From contig NZ_ML214298.1 in NCBI RefSeq assembly GCF_004698125.1, positions 682,001 to 746,000 of the forward strand: a stretch of DNA of 64,000 nucleotides. The letters are read 5' to 3'. A model generated the notes under the pieces. That model made no database searches, was not told where the DNA came from, and was given only the letters and a program-made list of their open reading frames with translations. Numbering within the stretch: position 1 is the first letter of the stretch; the number at the start of each line of letters is the position of its first letter. Positions 44,170-51,727 of the stretch are shown here, piece by piece. The DNA comes from Halosimplex halophilum (GTDB taxonomy: Archaea > Halobacteriota > Halobacteria > Halobacteriales > Haloarculaceae). Both the position numbers and the translations under genes were made by a program.

Positions 44170-44445
44170 ATGAGCGTCCTACAACTCACCGAGGAGACCT
44201 GGCTCGACCTGACGGTCAACTTCATCCCGATCGGGATCCTCGCCGTCCTCGATATCATGTTCTGGGTGTACAACCCGTGGGGCTGGGACCTGTGGTTCGT
44301 CTTCTGGGCGCACGTGCTCACGCTCGTCCCGCTGGTCCTCCTGACGATCCTCACCTACGTCAGCGGCCGCGTCATCCAGCGCGACGAGCGCGCCGGGCCC
44401 GCGGACGAATCGACCGAGTCCCACTCGGAGGTCGGCGATGCCTGA
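44170..44445 (+). CDS. Small membrane protein (DUF6684-like)
   Basis: A 91-residue protein with two helices: about residues 14-35 (D-L-T-V-N-F-I-P-I-G-I) and 42-66 (W-D-L-W-F-V-F-W-A-H-V). A short polar tail ends in E-V-G-D-A. The motif V-N-F-I-P-I-G resembles the DUF6684 family found near respiratory oxidase genes in haloarchaea, but no oxidase genes are visible here. Confidence 0.72.
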   Translation: MSVLQLTEETWLDLTVNFIPIGILAVLDIMFWVYNPWGWDLWFVFWAHVLTLVPLVLLTILTYVSGRVIQRDERAGPADESTESHSEVGDA

Positions 44446-44540
44446 GCGCGACGCGATGCCGATGCCCGGGTGTCGCCCGCCCTCGCGGAGACTCAAATCC
44501 CGGTTTGAGCGTTCGTCGACTTTTGGGGGCTGTCCGTCGA

Positions 44541-44547
44541 AGGAGGT
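44541..44547 (+). promoter_or_regulatory. Shine-Dalgarno sequence of the 79-aa gene
   Basis: GGAGGTG, six bases before the ATG at 44554. Unusual here because most genes in the window look leaderless. Confidence 0.6.
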
Positions 44548-44553
44548 GTACGG

Positions 44554-44793
44554 ATGAGCGCACCGCCCGCTACCCTCGCCCTCCGCCGGCGCCTCGGCCG
44601 CCTGTTCGCCGACGCCGCGGCCGTCGCCGAGCGCCTGGCCTTCTGGGCCGGCGTCGCCCTTCCCTGTGTCCACCTCCCGGTCCTCGCGGTCTTCGGGGTC
44701 ACGGCCGAGACGACCCCTGTTCTCCTCGCGCTGTGGTCTGTCCACGCCGCGGCGCTGCTCGCCGGCCGCCGCTACCGCCCGGCCGACTCGTAG
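44554..44793 (+). CDS. Small membrane protein, 79 aa, with strong Shine-Dalgarno
   Basis: A 79-residue protein with a basic/Ala-rich amphipathic N-terminus and two hydrophobic segments (about residues 28-46 and 52-68), ending R-P-A-D-S. It has one of the few clear ribosome-binding sites in the window, GGAGGTG, six bases before the ATG. A small hairpin (CTCAAA/TTTGAG) lies upstream near 44493-44510. Unknown function. Confidence 0.68.
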   Translation: MSAPPATLALRRRLGRLFADAAAVAERLAFWAGVALPCVHLPVLAVFGVTAETTPVLLALWSVHAAALLAGRRYRPADS

Positions 44794-44862
44794 CCGCTTC
44801 CCCCGGCCGGACGCGGCCGTCCCTCGCCCGTTCCCCGGTGTGCGCCGTCGCGGAGCGGTCGA

Positions 44863-44868
44863 TTTATC
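44863..44868 (+). promoter_or_regulatory. TATA box of the PUA-domain gene
   Basis: A TTTATC element centred about 27 nt before the ATG at 44893. Confidence 0.6.
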
Positions 44869-44892
44869 CCGGCTCCCGGCCCACGTCGAGGT

Positions 44893-45387
44893 ATGAACGT
44901 CAAGTCCCGCCACCACCTCCGGGCGGACGCCATCGCCGACATCGAGGACGCCGTCGCCGACACCCTCGGGGTCGAGATCGACGCCGACAGCTACGAGAAA
45001 GTCGAGTTCGAGGACAGCGACTGGAACGTCGTCCTCGTCGACGGCGACCCCCTCGTGCTCTATATCGAGGACGAGGCCGGCGAGGACGAGCCCTTCCTCA
45101 CCGTCCAGGGCGCCAACGCCTACCCGCCCCAGCGCAACGTCGTCACCGTCGACGCCGGCGCCGTATCCTTCGTCTCCGACGGCGCCGACGTGATGCGGCC
45201 CGGCATCACCGAGGCCGACGACTCCATCGACGCCGGCGACCTGGTGGCCATCAACGAGGAGAGCCACGGCAAGTTCCTCGCCGTCGGCCGCGCGAAGACC
45301 GACGGCGCCGACATGGTCGGCGACTCCGGCAAGGTCGTCGAATCGATCCACCACGTGGGCGACGACCTCTTCGAGTTCACCGTCTGA
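44893..45387 (+). CDS. PUA-domain RNA-binding protein
   Basis: A 164-residue protein. Residues 1-75 form an alpha/beta domain (M-N-V-K-S-R-H-H-L-R). The C-terminal 80 residues are a PUA domain: V-T-V-D-A-G-A-V-S-F-V near 78, with G-A-D-V-M-R-P-G-I near 92, G-D-L-V-A-I near 107 and K-F-L-A-V-G-R-A near 122. This matches the archaeal PUA protein of the MCT-1/ribosome-associated type. It probably binds tRNA, rRNA or an initiation complex. Leaderless start supported by the TATA box. Confidence 0.9.
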   Translation: MNVKSRHHLRADAIADIEDAVADTLGVEIDADSYEKVEFEDSDWNVVLVDGDPLVLYIEDEAGEDEPFLTVQGANAYPPQRNVVTVDAGAVSFVSDGADVMRPGITEADDSIDAGDLVAINEESHGKFLAVGRAKTDGADMVGDSGKVVESIHHVGDDLFEFTV

Positions 45388-45420
45388 GAGCGCCAGCGGT
45401 CGGCCGGGACCCCCGACGGC

Positions 45421-46155
45421 TCACTCCCCGGCGTCCTCGTCGTCGGCGTACTCCTCCTCGTAGCGCTCGACCGCCATCTCGTACCCTTCCGCCGCGAGTT
45501 CGTACGTCTCGCGCAGGTCCTCGATCGGCGTCTCGGTCGCGTCGACGCGCAGGTCGTCGTAGTAGGGCGCCATCTCGCGGTCCTCGGTCGAGCGGACCAG
45601 CAGCGCCGCGCTCTGGACGTGCAGATCCTCGCGCTTGTCGCCGCCGAGCTCGTGGCCGGCAGCCAGCGCCTCGACCAGCCGCTTGGCCAGCGGCGTCTCC
45701 GGGTCGCTCCCGGGGTCGTCCGGCTCCGCTGGGGCGGTCGCCTCGTAGGCCGTCGCGACCGCCTCGACCACGTCGCCGCCGGTCAGCAGGTTGCCGGCGA
45801 CGGTGTAGTTGTCGCCCACGACGTCCCCGAACCAGGGGCGACACTCCTCGCCGGAGAAGGCGAACTCGCCGTCGGCGCCGACGCCGTGGAGCTGGCGCTG
45901 GGGCCGCCCGTCGTCGGCGGCGAGGAGCGCTTCGAGCGCGTCCTCGACGGCGAGACCGTCCGCGAGATACTCGGCTCCCTTGCGGCCGAGGTCGACGTTG
46001 ACCAGGCTCTGGGTGGCGACGGCCCCGTGTTCGTTGGCGAACGGGCACAGCGTCCCCACGCCGGCCAGCCGCGTCGTCACCGCGACCCCGTAGCGGGTCT
46101 GTTCGTCGCCCGCCTCGTCCGTGTAGGCCTCCCGAACGCAGATGCTGAACGTCAC
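45421..46155 (-). CDS. DUF1028 family protein (Ntn-hydrolase-like)
   Basis: A 244-residue protein of the DUF1028 family. It begins V-T-F-S-I-C-V-R-E, with R-Y-G-V-A-V-T-T-R near 23, A-T-Q-S-L-V-N near 50, G-V-G-A-D-G near 93 and A-G-N-L-L-T near 123. The last third is acidic with many Glu and Tyr. GTG at 46155 is preferred because relatives begin directly before T-F-S-I. A longer form from 46197 is possible. The family resembles N-terminal-nucleophile hydrolases, but activity is unproven. Confidence 0.88.
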   Translation of the reverse strand: MTFSICVREAYTDEAGDEQTRYGVAVTTRLAGVGTLCPFANEHGAVATQSLVNVDLGRKGAEYLADGLAVEDALEALLAADDGRPQRQLHGVGADGEFAFSGEECRPWFGDVVGDNYTVAGNLLTGGDVVEAVATAYEATAPAEPDDPGSDPETPLAKRLVEALAAGHELGGDKREDLHVQSAALLVRSTEDREMAPYYDDLRVDATETPIEDLRETYELAAEGYEMAVERYEEEYADDEDAGE

Positions 46156-46496
46156 GCTCGCGACGTAGGGGGCGGCGACCGTCAGTGTTTGGCCCACTGT
46201 AGTATGGGTTCTTTGAGTAGAATCGGAAACAGATCGTTTCGATGACTGGTGCGTTTCTGAGGGTAGTACCGAAACGTCCTTCCGCTACCGGGGAGTCGCC
46301 GGCGCCGGCGACGGACCGATTCGGGGACCGTTCGACCGCCCGTCGCCCGATCCGGGGAGCCGAACCGCCCGGTCTGACCTCTCTGGGTCGATTATCCGGG
46401 CGCGCGACCGGAGTCAGCGAAATAGGATTTGTAGAAGACATCAAACGTTAATAGGTTCCGCCGTATCGACACGGGTGGCTGCACGGGGGGTTACGC
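46156..46496. other. Divergent intergenic region, 341 bp
   Basis: No convincing gene. Holds TATA-like elements at both ends: ATACTAC on the minus strand near 46198-46209 and GTTAATAGG on the plus strand near 46447-46455. An inverted repeat CGTTTCG/CGAAACG lies at 46234-46240 and 46269-46275 and may be an operator. Confidence 0.4.
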
Positions 46497-47414
46497 TTGA
46501 GGGACCGAACGGAGCGTCAGCGGAGTGGTATCGACGCCCGAGCGGACGCGGACGCCGACTCGGTGTGCACGGAGTGCGGGGGACGAGTTCGCGAATCGGA
46601 GACGGAGACGGTCTGCGAGGACTGCGGGCTGGTCGCCGCGGAGGACGCCGTCGAGCGGGGTCCGGAGTGGCGGTCGCCCGACGAGGACGCCGACCGCCGC
46701 CGGACCGGCGCGCCGCTGACGGCGTCCCGGCACGACCGCGGGCTCTCGACGGAGATCGGCTACGGGACCGGGTCGGAGGTCTCCGGGACGCGCCAGCGAC
46801 AGCTGGTGCGGATGCGCCGCCAGCACAACCGCGCCCGGGTCGACTCGAAGGCCGAGCGCAACAAGCTCTACGCGTACACGGAGATCCGGCGGCTGGTCTC
46901 GGCGATGTCGCTGCCAACGTCGGTGCGCGACCAGTCCTGTTCGCTCTTTTCCTCGGCGCAGTCCGAGGACCTGCTGCCGGGCCGGTCGCTGGAAGGGTTC
47001 GCCGCCGCGGTCGTCTACGCCACCTGCCGGACCCAGTCCATCGCGCGGACGATGGAGGAGGTCGTCGACGTGGCCCGCGCCGAGCGGAGCGAGCTCAAGA
47101 CGGCCTACGACGCGCTGAACCGGGAGCTTGGGCTGCCGGTCGGGCCGGTCAGCCCGACGGAGTACCTCCCGCGGTACGCCTCGGACCTGGACGTGCCCAC
47201 CGAGGTCGAACGCCGGGCCCGCGAGTACGCCGTCACCCTCGTCGAGTCCGGCCGGATGGGCGGGAAAAACCCCAGCGGCGTCGCGGCGGCCTGCCTCTAC
47301 AGGGCCGGCGACGAGCTGGGGGCGACAGTCACGCAGCGGGACGCGGCCGACCTGGCCGGCGTCGTGCGCCCGACGATCCGGTCGACGCTCGACGAACTCG
47401 ACTCGCTCGTCTGA
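46497..47414 (+). CDS. tfb: Transcription initiation factor TFB paralogue
   Basis: A 305-residue TFIIB-like general transcription factor. The N-terminal zinc ribbon is C-T-E-C near residue 23 and C-E-D-C near 39. Two cyclin-fold repeats follow, each ending in a conserved Y-R/V-A-x-C-x-Y type motif. A-A-V-V-Y-A-T-C near residue 167 and A-A-A-C-L-Y near residue 262 are the repeat landmarks. The B-finger region holds E-R-G-P-E-W-R near 51. The only plausible start is TTG at 46497, preceded by GGGGGGTTA, a weak Shine-Dalgarno. Haloarchaea carry several TFBs, so this is one paralogue. Confidence 0.92.
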   Translation: MRDRTERQRSGIDARADADADSVCTECGGRVRESETETVCEDCGLVAAEDAVERGPEWRSPDEDADRRRTGAPLTASRHDRGLSTEIGYGTGSEVSGTRQRQLVRMRRQHNRARVDSKAERNKLYAYTEIRRLVSAMSLPTSVRDQSCSLFSSAQSEDLLPGRSLEGFAAAVVYATCRTQSIARTMEEVVDVARAERSELKTAYDALNRELGLPVGPVSPTEYLPRYASDLDVPTEVERRAREYAVTLVESGRMGGKNPSGVAAACLYRAGDELGATVTQRDAADLAGVVRPTIRSTLDELDSLV

Positions 47415-47449
47415 CGAGGGCCGCGCCCTCGGCCGAGCGAGGCGAGGGT

Positions 47450-47457
47450 CTAAGTAC
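47450..47457 (+). promoter_or_regulatory. TATA-like box of the HerA-like ATPase gene
   Basis: A TCTAAGTA element centred about 26 nt before the GTG at 47480. Confidence 0.5.
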
Positions 47458-47479
47458 GGAAACCGGGCAAGCGGAACCC

Positions 47480-48550
47480 GTGACGTTCGTCATCGGACGG
47501 GGGAAGGTGGTGCAGGCCGACGACGACGCGCCCGCGGGTCGCCTGGGGACCTACCGGGCCCGCGACGGCTCCAGCGGCGCGCCGCTGCACGTCGACCTCG
47601 ACGGGCCGCACGCGACGCTGGTCGTCGGGAAGCGCGGCTACGGGAAGTCCTACACGCTGGGCGTCCTCGCGGAGGCGCTCGCGCGCGCTCGCGGCGTCGC
47701 GCCCGTCGTCGCCGACCCGATGGGCGTGTTCCCGACGCTGGGCGAACCCGCGGAGGGCGACCCCGTCCCCGCCGAAGTGATCGACGACCCGGCGATCACG
47801 GCGACGACGCTGGACCCGCGGTCGTGGTGCGCGTTGCTGGATCTCTCCCCCGAGAGCGGCGCGGGCGGCCTCGTCTGGCGGGCCGCCCAGGACGAGTCGA
47901 CGCTCGCCGACATGCGCGCGAACGTCAAAGCGACCGACGCGCCCGGCGTCGACAGACGCGCCGCGGTCAACCACCTCGATCTGGCCGACTCGTGGGGTAT
48001 CTTCGACCCCGGGGGGATGGACGCCGCGGAACTGGGCAGCGGGGCGGCGACGGTCGTCGACGTGTCGGGGCTGGACGCGGCGCCGATGAACGCCGTGGTC
48101 CGGGGCATCGGCGAGGCGCTGTACCGCGCCCGCGTGAACGGGGAGATCGCGCGGCTCCCGTGGTACCTGGTCGACGAGGCCCACACCTTCTTCCAGGGGG
48201 TCGGCGAGGCCGCCCTCGAAACTATCCTCACACGCGGGCGCGCACCCGGCGTCAGCCTCGTGCTCGCGACCCAGCGCCCCAGCGCCGTCTCGGAGGTCGC
48301 CGTCTCGCAGTCGGACATCGTGGTCTCCCACCGGCTCACCTCGGAGGCCGACCTCGAAGCGCTGGAGGCCGCCCAGCCGACCTACATGTCGGGCTCGCTG
48401 GCCGAGCGGCTGCCCACGAGCCCCGGCGAGGTGGTCGTCATCGACGACGCGACGGAGACGGTCCACTCGGCGAAGGTCCGCCGTCGCGAGACGCCACACG
48501 GCGGGGACAGTCCCAGCGCCAGCGACGTGGCGGTCGACGCCGACGACTAA
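47480..48550 (+). CDS. HerA/VirB4-type ATPase (DUF87)
   Basis: A 356-residue P-loop ATPase. Walker A V-V-G-K-R-G-Y-G-K-S-Y is near residue 55. Walker B W-Y-L-V-D-E-A-H is near residue 232, followed by the sensor region L-V-L-A-T-Q-R-P-S-A-V near residue 260, typical of the HerA/FtsK superfamily. The final 20 residues are acidic. It lacks the HAS-barrel of full HerA, so it is a compact relative and need not act in resection. GTG start, leaderless. No nuclease partner (NurA) is adjacent. Confidence 0.88.
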   Translation: MTFVIGRGKVVQADDDAPAGRLGTYRARDGSSGAPLHVDLDGPHATLVVGKRGYGKSYTLGVLAEALARARGVAPVVADPMGVFPTLGEPAEGDPVPAEVIDDPAITATTLDPRSWCALLDLSPESGAGGLVWRAAQDESTLADMRANVKATDAPGVDRRAAVNHLDLADSWGIFDPGGMDAAELGSGAATVVDVSGLDAAPMNAVVRGIGEALYRARVNGEIARLPWYLVDEAHTFFQGVGEAALETILTRGRAPGVSLVLATQRPSAVSEVAVSQSDIVVSHRLTSEADLEALEAAQPTYMSGSLAERLPTSPGEVVVIDDATETVHSAKVRRRETPHGGDSPSASDVAVDADD

Positions 48551-48606
48551 CCCCTCGTCCGCGAGTCGCGTCCGACGAGTGTCCGGGCGGCGAGGGATGT
48601 CTGACG

Positions 48607-48614
48607 TAAAATAC
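48607..48614 (+). promoter_or_regulatory. TATA-like box of sepF
   Basis: A TAAAATAC element about 31 nt before the sepF ATG at 48642. Confidence 0.6.
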
Positions 48615-48641
48615 AAACCGACAGCGACCGGGAGAGAGTGT

Positions 48642-49001
48642 ATGGGACTTATGAGCAAGATCCTCGGGGAATCCGGGGGCAGCCGGCAGAAAGAGGACTA
48701 CGTCGAGATCGAGAGCGACGGGGTCGACGCGGGGGCGGCGGCGGCCTCGCGGGAGGTCCGCATCGCCAAGATCGGGGACAAACAGGACGTCATCGACATC
48801 AAGGACGCCGTCTACGACGGCGACGTGGTGATCGCCGACATCACGCGTCACACGACCCAGGACCGGACGATGGAGCACATCACCGACGAGCTCAAGCAGG
48901 TCGCCAACGAGGTCGGCGGCGACATCGCCCAGAAGGGCGACGACCAGCTCATCATCACGCCCCACGGCGTCGCGATCAACCGCGACCCGCTCGGGCAGTA
49001 A
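48642..49001 (+). CDS. sepF: Cell division protein SepF (archaeal)
   Basis: A 119-residue protein. The N-terminal amphipathic membrane-anchor helix is M-G-L-M-S-K-I-L-G. The SepF core follows with V-R-I-A-K-I-G-D-K near residue 40, V-V-I-A-D-I-T-R near 62 and the Gly-Gly motif E-V-G-G-D-I-A near 88. It ends in the beta-strand region L-I-I-T-P-H-G-V-A-I. Archaeal SepF tethers FtsZ to the membrane in division. No ftsZ is adjacent. The upstream frame extension (from 48579) is not supported. Confidence 0.94.
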   Translation: MGLMSKILGESGGSRQKEDYVEIESDGVDAGAAAASREVRIAKIGDKQDVIDIKDAVYDGDVVIADITRHTTQDRTMEHITDELKQVANEVGGDIAQKGDDQLIITPHGVAINRDPLGQ

Positions 49002-49439
49002 GTCGCCGCGGGTCCCCCGGGGGGACAGCCACCGGACCGCCCGGCCGGATCCCGGTCCGGCCCGGGCGCACGGACGGCGCTCACGTGTCCGCGCTCGTCG
49101 CGTCCACCTGTTCGCGCCCGTCCCGTTCGAGCCTTTGCGCTCGTCGCGTCCGTGACCGGAGGGTCGATGGGGGCGACCCGCCGGTCGGGGCGGATTTCTC
49201 TCGTAGCGCTGTCAGGTGACAGAAAGCATTTACCGGAACCGCCGGATGCCGAGTGTGACCGCCTCCGTCGAGGTGGTTCGGACAGGAACTGTGGCGTGGC
49301 CCTACCCATGGCCACAGCTCCGGCGGTTCAGGCCGGGATACTTTGCAGTCGCCTCCGGGCGGGCGATGTGTGACAGTACGTCACAGCCGTATTTAGGTCT
49401 GCCGCGGCGTCCCCCGCGCAGGCGGCAGGGAGAAGGAGT
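49002..49439. other. Intergenic region, 438 bp, containing a structured segment
   Basis: No convincing protein gene. Positions 49236-49329 can fold into a three-way junction. The right end holds a TATTTAG element near 49390. The left part (49002-49200) is GC-rich and unstructured to the eye. Confidence 0.5.
49236..49329 (+). ncRNA. Candidate three-way-junction RNA
   Basis: Closing stem P1 is a perfect 11-bp inverted repeat (49236-49246 with 49319-49329). Arm P2 pairs 49257-49265 with 49270-49279, with one G-T wobble and one bulge. Arm P3 pairs 49289-49295 with 49311-49317. The wobble pairs only in the plus-strand RNA, so that sense is favoured. No known family is recognised. It may be an orphan RNA or part of the sepF 3' region. 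Confidence 0.45.
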
Positions 49440-49832
49440 TCAGACCTCGTCGGCCTCGTCGGGGCTGTCCTCGACGGCGCGTTTCATCGAGTCGCGGCGG
49501 CTCTTGGCGTCGCGGCCGGTGGCCTCGAGCAGGAAGTCGTTTTTCGCGTCGACCGCGTCCGCGGCGGCGTCGGCGTTGCCCTCGGCGATGACGTCCTCGG
49601 CGTCGCGCTCGACGAAGTCGACCGCGAGTTTGTCTTTCTTGCCGCTGTACTCGACCGCGCCGGCGATGATGCGCTCGAACACCGGGTTGTCCGGGTCTTC
49701 GACCACGTAGAGGTCGCTCCCCTTGTACTCCTCGGTGGTCGAGATGGTTCCGAAGTAGTCCTCGATCGTCGCCTCCATGTCTTCGATACGCTCGTCGAGG
49801 TGCTCTCCCCGGCGCATCTTGTACTCCCGCAT
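49440..49832 (-). CDS. DUF5611 family protein
   Basis: A 130-residue soluble acidic protein that I match from memory to the haloarchaeal DUF5611 family. It begins M-R-E-Y-K-M-R-R-G-E-H-L and contains D-L-Y-V-V-E-D-P-D-N-P near 42, A-V-E-Y-S-G-K-K-D near 62 and L-L-E-A-T-G-R-D-A-K near 100. No enzymatic motif. Start at ATG 49832. Confidence 0.85.
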   Translation of the reverse strand: MREYKMRRGEHLDERIEDMEATIEDYFGTISTTEEYKGSDLYVVEDPDNPVFERIIAGAVEYSGKKDKLAVDFVERDAEDVIAEGNADAAADAVDAKNDFLLEATGRDAKSRRDSMKRAVEDSPDEADEV

Positions 49833-50031
49833 GGGCGACCCTTTGCAAGCACCGTTCATACCTTTTTCGAGCGCGCCGGACCGCGCCGCGGGACCGCGGT
49901 CCGGGGCCGAACGGAACCCCGTCCGACCGCGGGTCACGACGACCGGTCGGCGGCCGGGAGGGGGGCGCTCGCGGGGTCCGTTCGTAGGGCCCGCTCGCGA
50001 GATGGTCGGCCTGCCCGTCCCGCCGGCGATA

Positions 50032-51231
50032 TCACTCCTCGGGGACGGTGTCGGCGTGTTCGAGCAGCGTCCCGCGGCGACACTCCGGGCAGAAGTCGCC
50101 GGCGCGTAGCGAGGTGGCGTCGGCCTCCGTCGAGAAGTCGCACTCGGAGCACTTGAACGTCCCCTCGGGGATAGTGATCGACGGCGTCTCGTCGCCGCCG
50201 AGCGACGGCCCGGCCGCCCCCGGGTCCGTCGGCCCGTCCCGCTTGGTCTCCTCGGGCCAGTCGCCCATCGACTCGGCGCCGGTCGAGGGCGACTCCTCCT
50301 CCGGCCAGGCGCCGACGGCGTCGTCGGTCACGTCGGTCTCGTCCCCGGCGTCGGCCGGCCCCGCCGCCGCGGCGTCGGCGGGACCGGCGCCCGACCCGCT
50401 CGCCGGCTCGACGGGGTCGGCGGGTTCGTCGCTCGCGCCGGCGTCCCCGCCCTCGCCGTCGCCGCCGAGGATCTCGACCTCGGCGGTCTCGCCGGCGCGT
50501 TCGGCCGGGTCTGAGGGCTCCTCGGGCCACTCGCCGGGGTCGCGGTCGTCGCCGTCGGCGTCCGACTCGGATCCCTCGTCGACTGCAGTGTCGTCCCGGT
50601 CATCGTCGCCCTCGTCGCCGGGACCTTCCGCGTCGGCGGTCCCGTCGGGCTCGTCGTCCTCGTCGGGCCACTCGCCGGGGTCGCGGTCGTCGTCGCCGAT
50701 GATGACCGCGTCGTCCTCGTCGGCGTCGACGGCGGGCTGGCCGTCCCCCTCGGCGTCCGGGATGGCCGTCTCCGCGCCGCGGGCCTCGGCCTGGGCCGAG
50801 GACTCGTCGCCGCCGTCGTCGTCGAGGATGACCGCGTCGGTGCCGTCGCTCCCGGCGGTCCCGGCGCTCTCCTCGCCCGCGACCGACCCCCCCGCGTCGG
50901 CCGCCGCGCCCGCGCCGCTCGCGTCGGCGCCGTCGGTCGTTCCGCTCACGTCGGCGTCGTCGCCCGCGGCCACGTCGTCGGCCGGCGTGTCCCCCTCGGC
51001 GGCGTCGTCGGGTTCCGAACCCGGCGTGGCCTCGAACTCGTCGGCGCCCCCCTCGGGCGTCTCGATGGAGGTCACCTCCTTGTTCTCGGAGACCACGCGG
51101 GTCTCGCCGCAGCGGGAACACGTCTCCATCTCGGTGATCGTGATGACGACTTCCGTCCCCTCCTCCTCGCGCTCCCGCTCGACGGTCGTCTCGCCGAAGC
51201 TGTGTCCCAGGAGCGAACACTTGATACTCAT
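50032..51231 (-). CDS. Long acidic linker protein with zinc sites at both ends
   Basis: A 399-residue protein. The N-terminal zinc module is C-S-L-L-G-H near residue 5 and C-S-R-C near residue 38. The C-terminal zinc ribbon is C-S-E-C near 362 and C-P-E-C near 383. Between them lie about 300 residues of Asp, Glu, Ala, Gly, Thr and Pro with no fold. Within this linker D-R-D-P-G-E-W-P occurs twice, and shorter G-A-W-P-E-E and G-D-W-P-E-E also appear. A short-linear-motif tether is likely. I recall it as DUF7093-like, tentatively. ATG at 51231. Confidence 0.78.
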   Translation of the reverse strand: MSIKCSLLGHSFGETTVEREREEEGTEVVITITEMETCSRCGETRVVSENKEVTSIETPEGGADEFEATPGSEPDDAAEGDTPADDVAAGDDADVSGTTDGADASGAGAAADAGGSVAGEESAGTAGSDGTDAVILDDDGGDESSAQAEARGAETAIPDAEGDGQPAVDADEDDAVIIGDDDRDPGEWPDEDDEPDGTADAEGPGDEGDDDRDDTAVDEGSESDADGDDRDPGEWPEEPSDPAERAGETAEVEILGGDGEGGDAGASDEPADPVEPASGSGAGPADAAAAGPADAGDETDVTDDAVGAWPEEESPSTGAESMGDWPEETKRDGPTDPGAAGPSLGGDETPSITIPEGTFKCSECDFSTEADATSLRAGDFCPECRRGTLLEHADTVPEE

Positions 51232-51371
51232 TACCACGTGTTCGACCCGTCCGAACCATAAGCGTGCTGTTTGTCCGAACGTCGAGCAGTCGTGCGGTCC
51301 GACACGCTCGCGGGGCCCGGTCGCCCCCGTCGGGGGATACACGTAAGACCCGGCCAGCCGAACAGTGGGGT

Positions 51372-51662
51372 ATGCAGGCGAAACCGGAGTATCGCGACCG
51401 CGACGAGGTCGAGGTCGCGGTCCTGGACGCGCTGGCCGACCGGCGCGAGGAGGGGATGACCGTCTTCGAACTCCGGTCGCGGGTGGAAGTCGACATCGAC
51501 ACGCTGGAGGACGCGCTGGCCGACCTGAAGGAGGACGGCCTCATCGAGGCCCACCAGGAGGACCACCGCACCGTCATCGTCCCCGAGGACGGCGTCGTCG
51601 GCCCCGTCGACCCCGACGACGACTCGCTCGTCGACCAGATCCGCGAGCGCCTCCCGTTCTGA
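51372..51662 (+). CDS. Small winged-helix-like protein (DUF6432-like), 96 aa
   Basis: A 96-residue protein with an N-terminal helix and a winged-helix-like arrangement. The order is M-Q-A-K-P-E-Y-R-D-R-D-E, then V-A-V-L-D-A-L-A-D near residue 15 and L-R-S-R-V-E-V-D-I near residue 33. L-K-E-D-G-L-I-E follows near residue 51, and the end is I-R-E-R-L-P-F. The family is tentatively DUF6432. Start at ATG 51372. Confidence 0.8.
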   Translation: MQAKPEYRDRDEVEVAVLDALADRREEGMTVFELRSRVEVDIDTLEDALADLKEDGLIEAHQEDHRTVIVPEDGVVGPVDPDDDSLVDQIRERLPF

Positions 51663-51727
51663 CGCCCCTCTGACACCCGCACCCACAGTCGCGCCGGCCC
51701 GTTCCCGTCCTCCCTCCTCCGCCCGAC

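Noticed and set aside
44438-44558. A 39-codon frame overlapping the DUF6684-like stop (ATGCCTGA)
   Set aside because: Composition rich in Arg, Pro and Ser with no hydrophobic or conserved pattern. The downstream gene has its own Shine-Dalgarno.
46242-46451. A 69-aa open frame in the region upstream of the TFB gene
   Set aside because: Overlaps predicted promoter elements, with composition rich in Arg, Pro and Gly and no conserved look.
49002-49439. SRP RNA (7S) or RNase P RNA in the sepF downstream region
   Set aside because: The structured segment is under 100 nt and lacks the known helix order and conserved loops of these RNAs.
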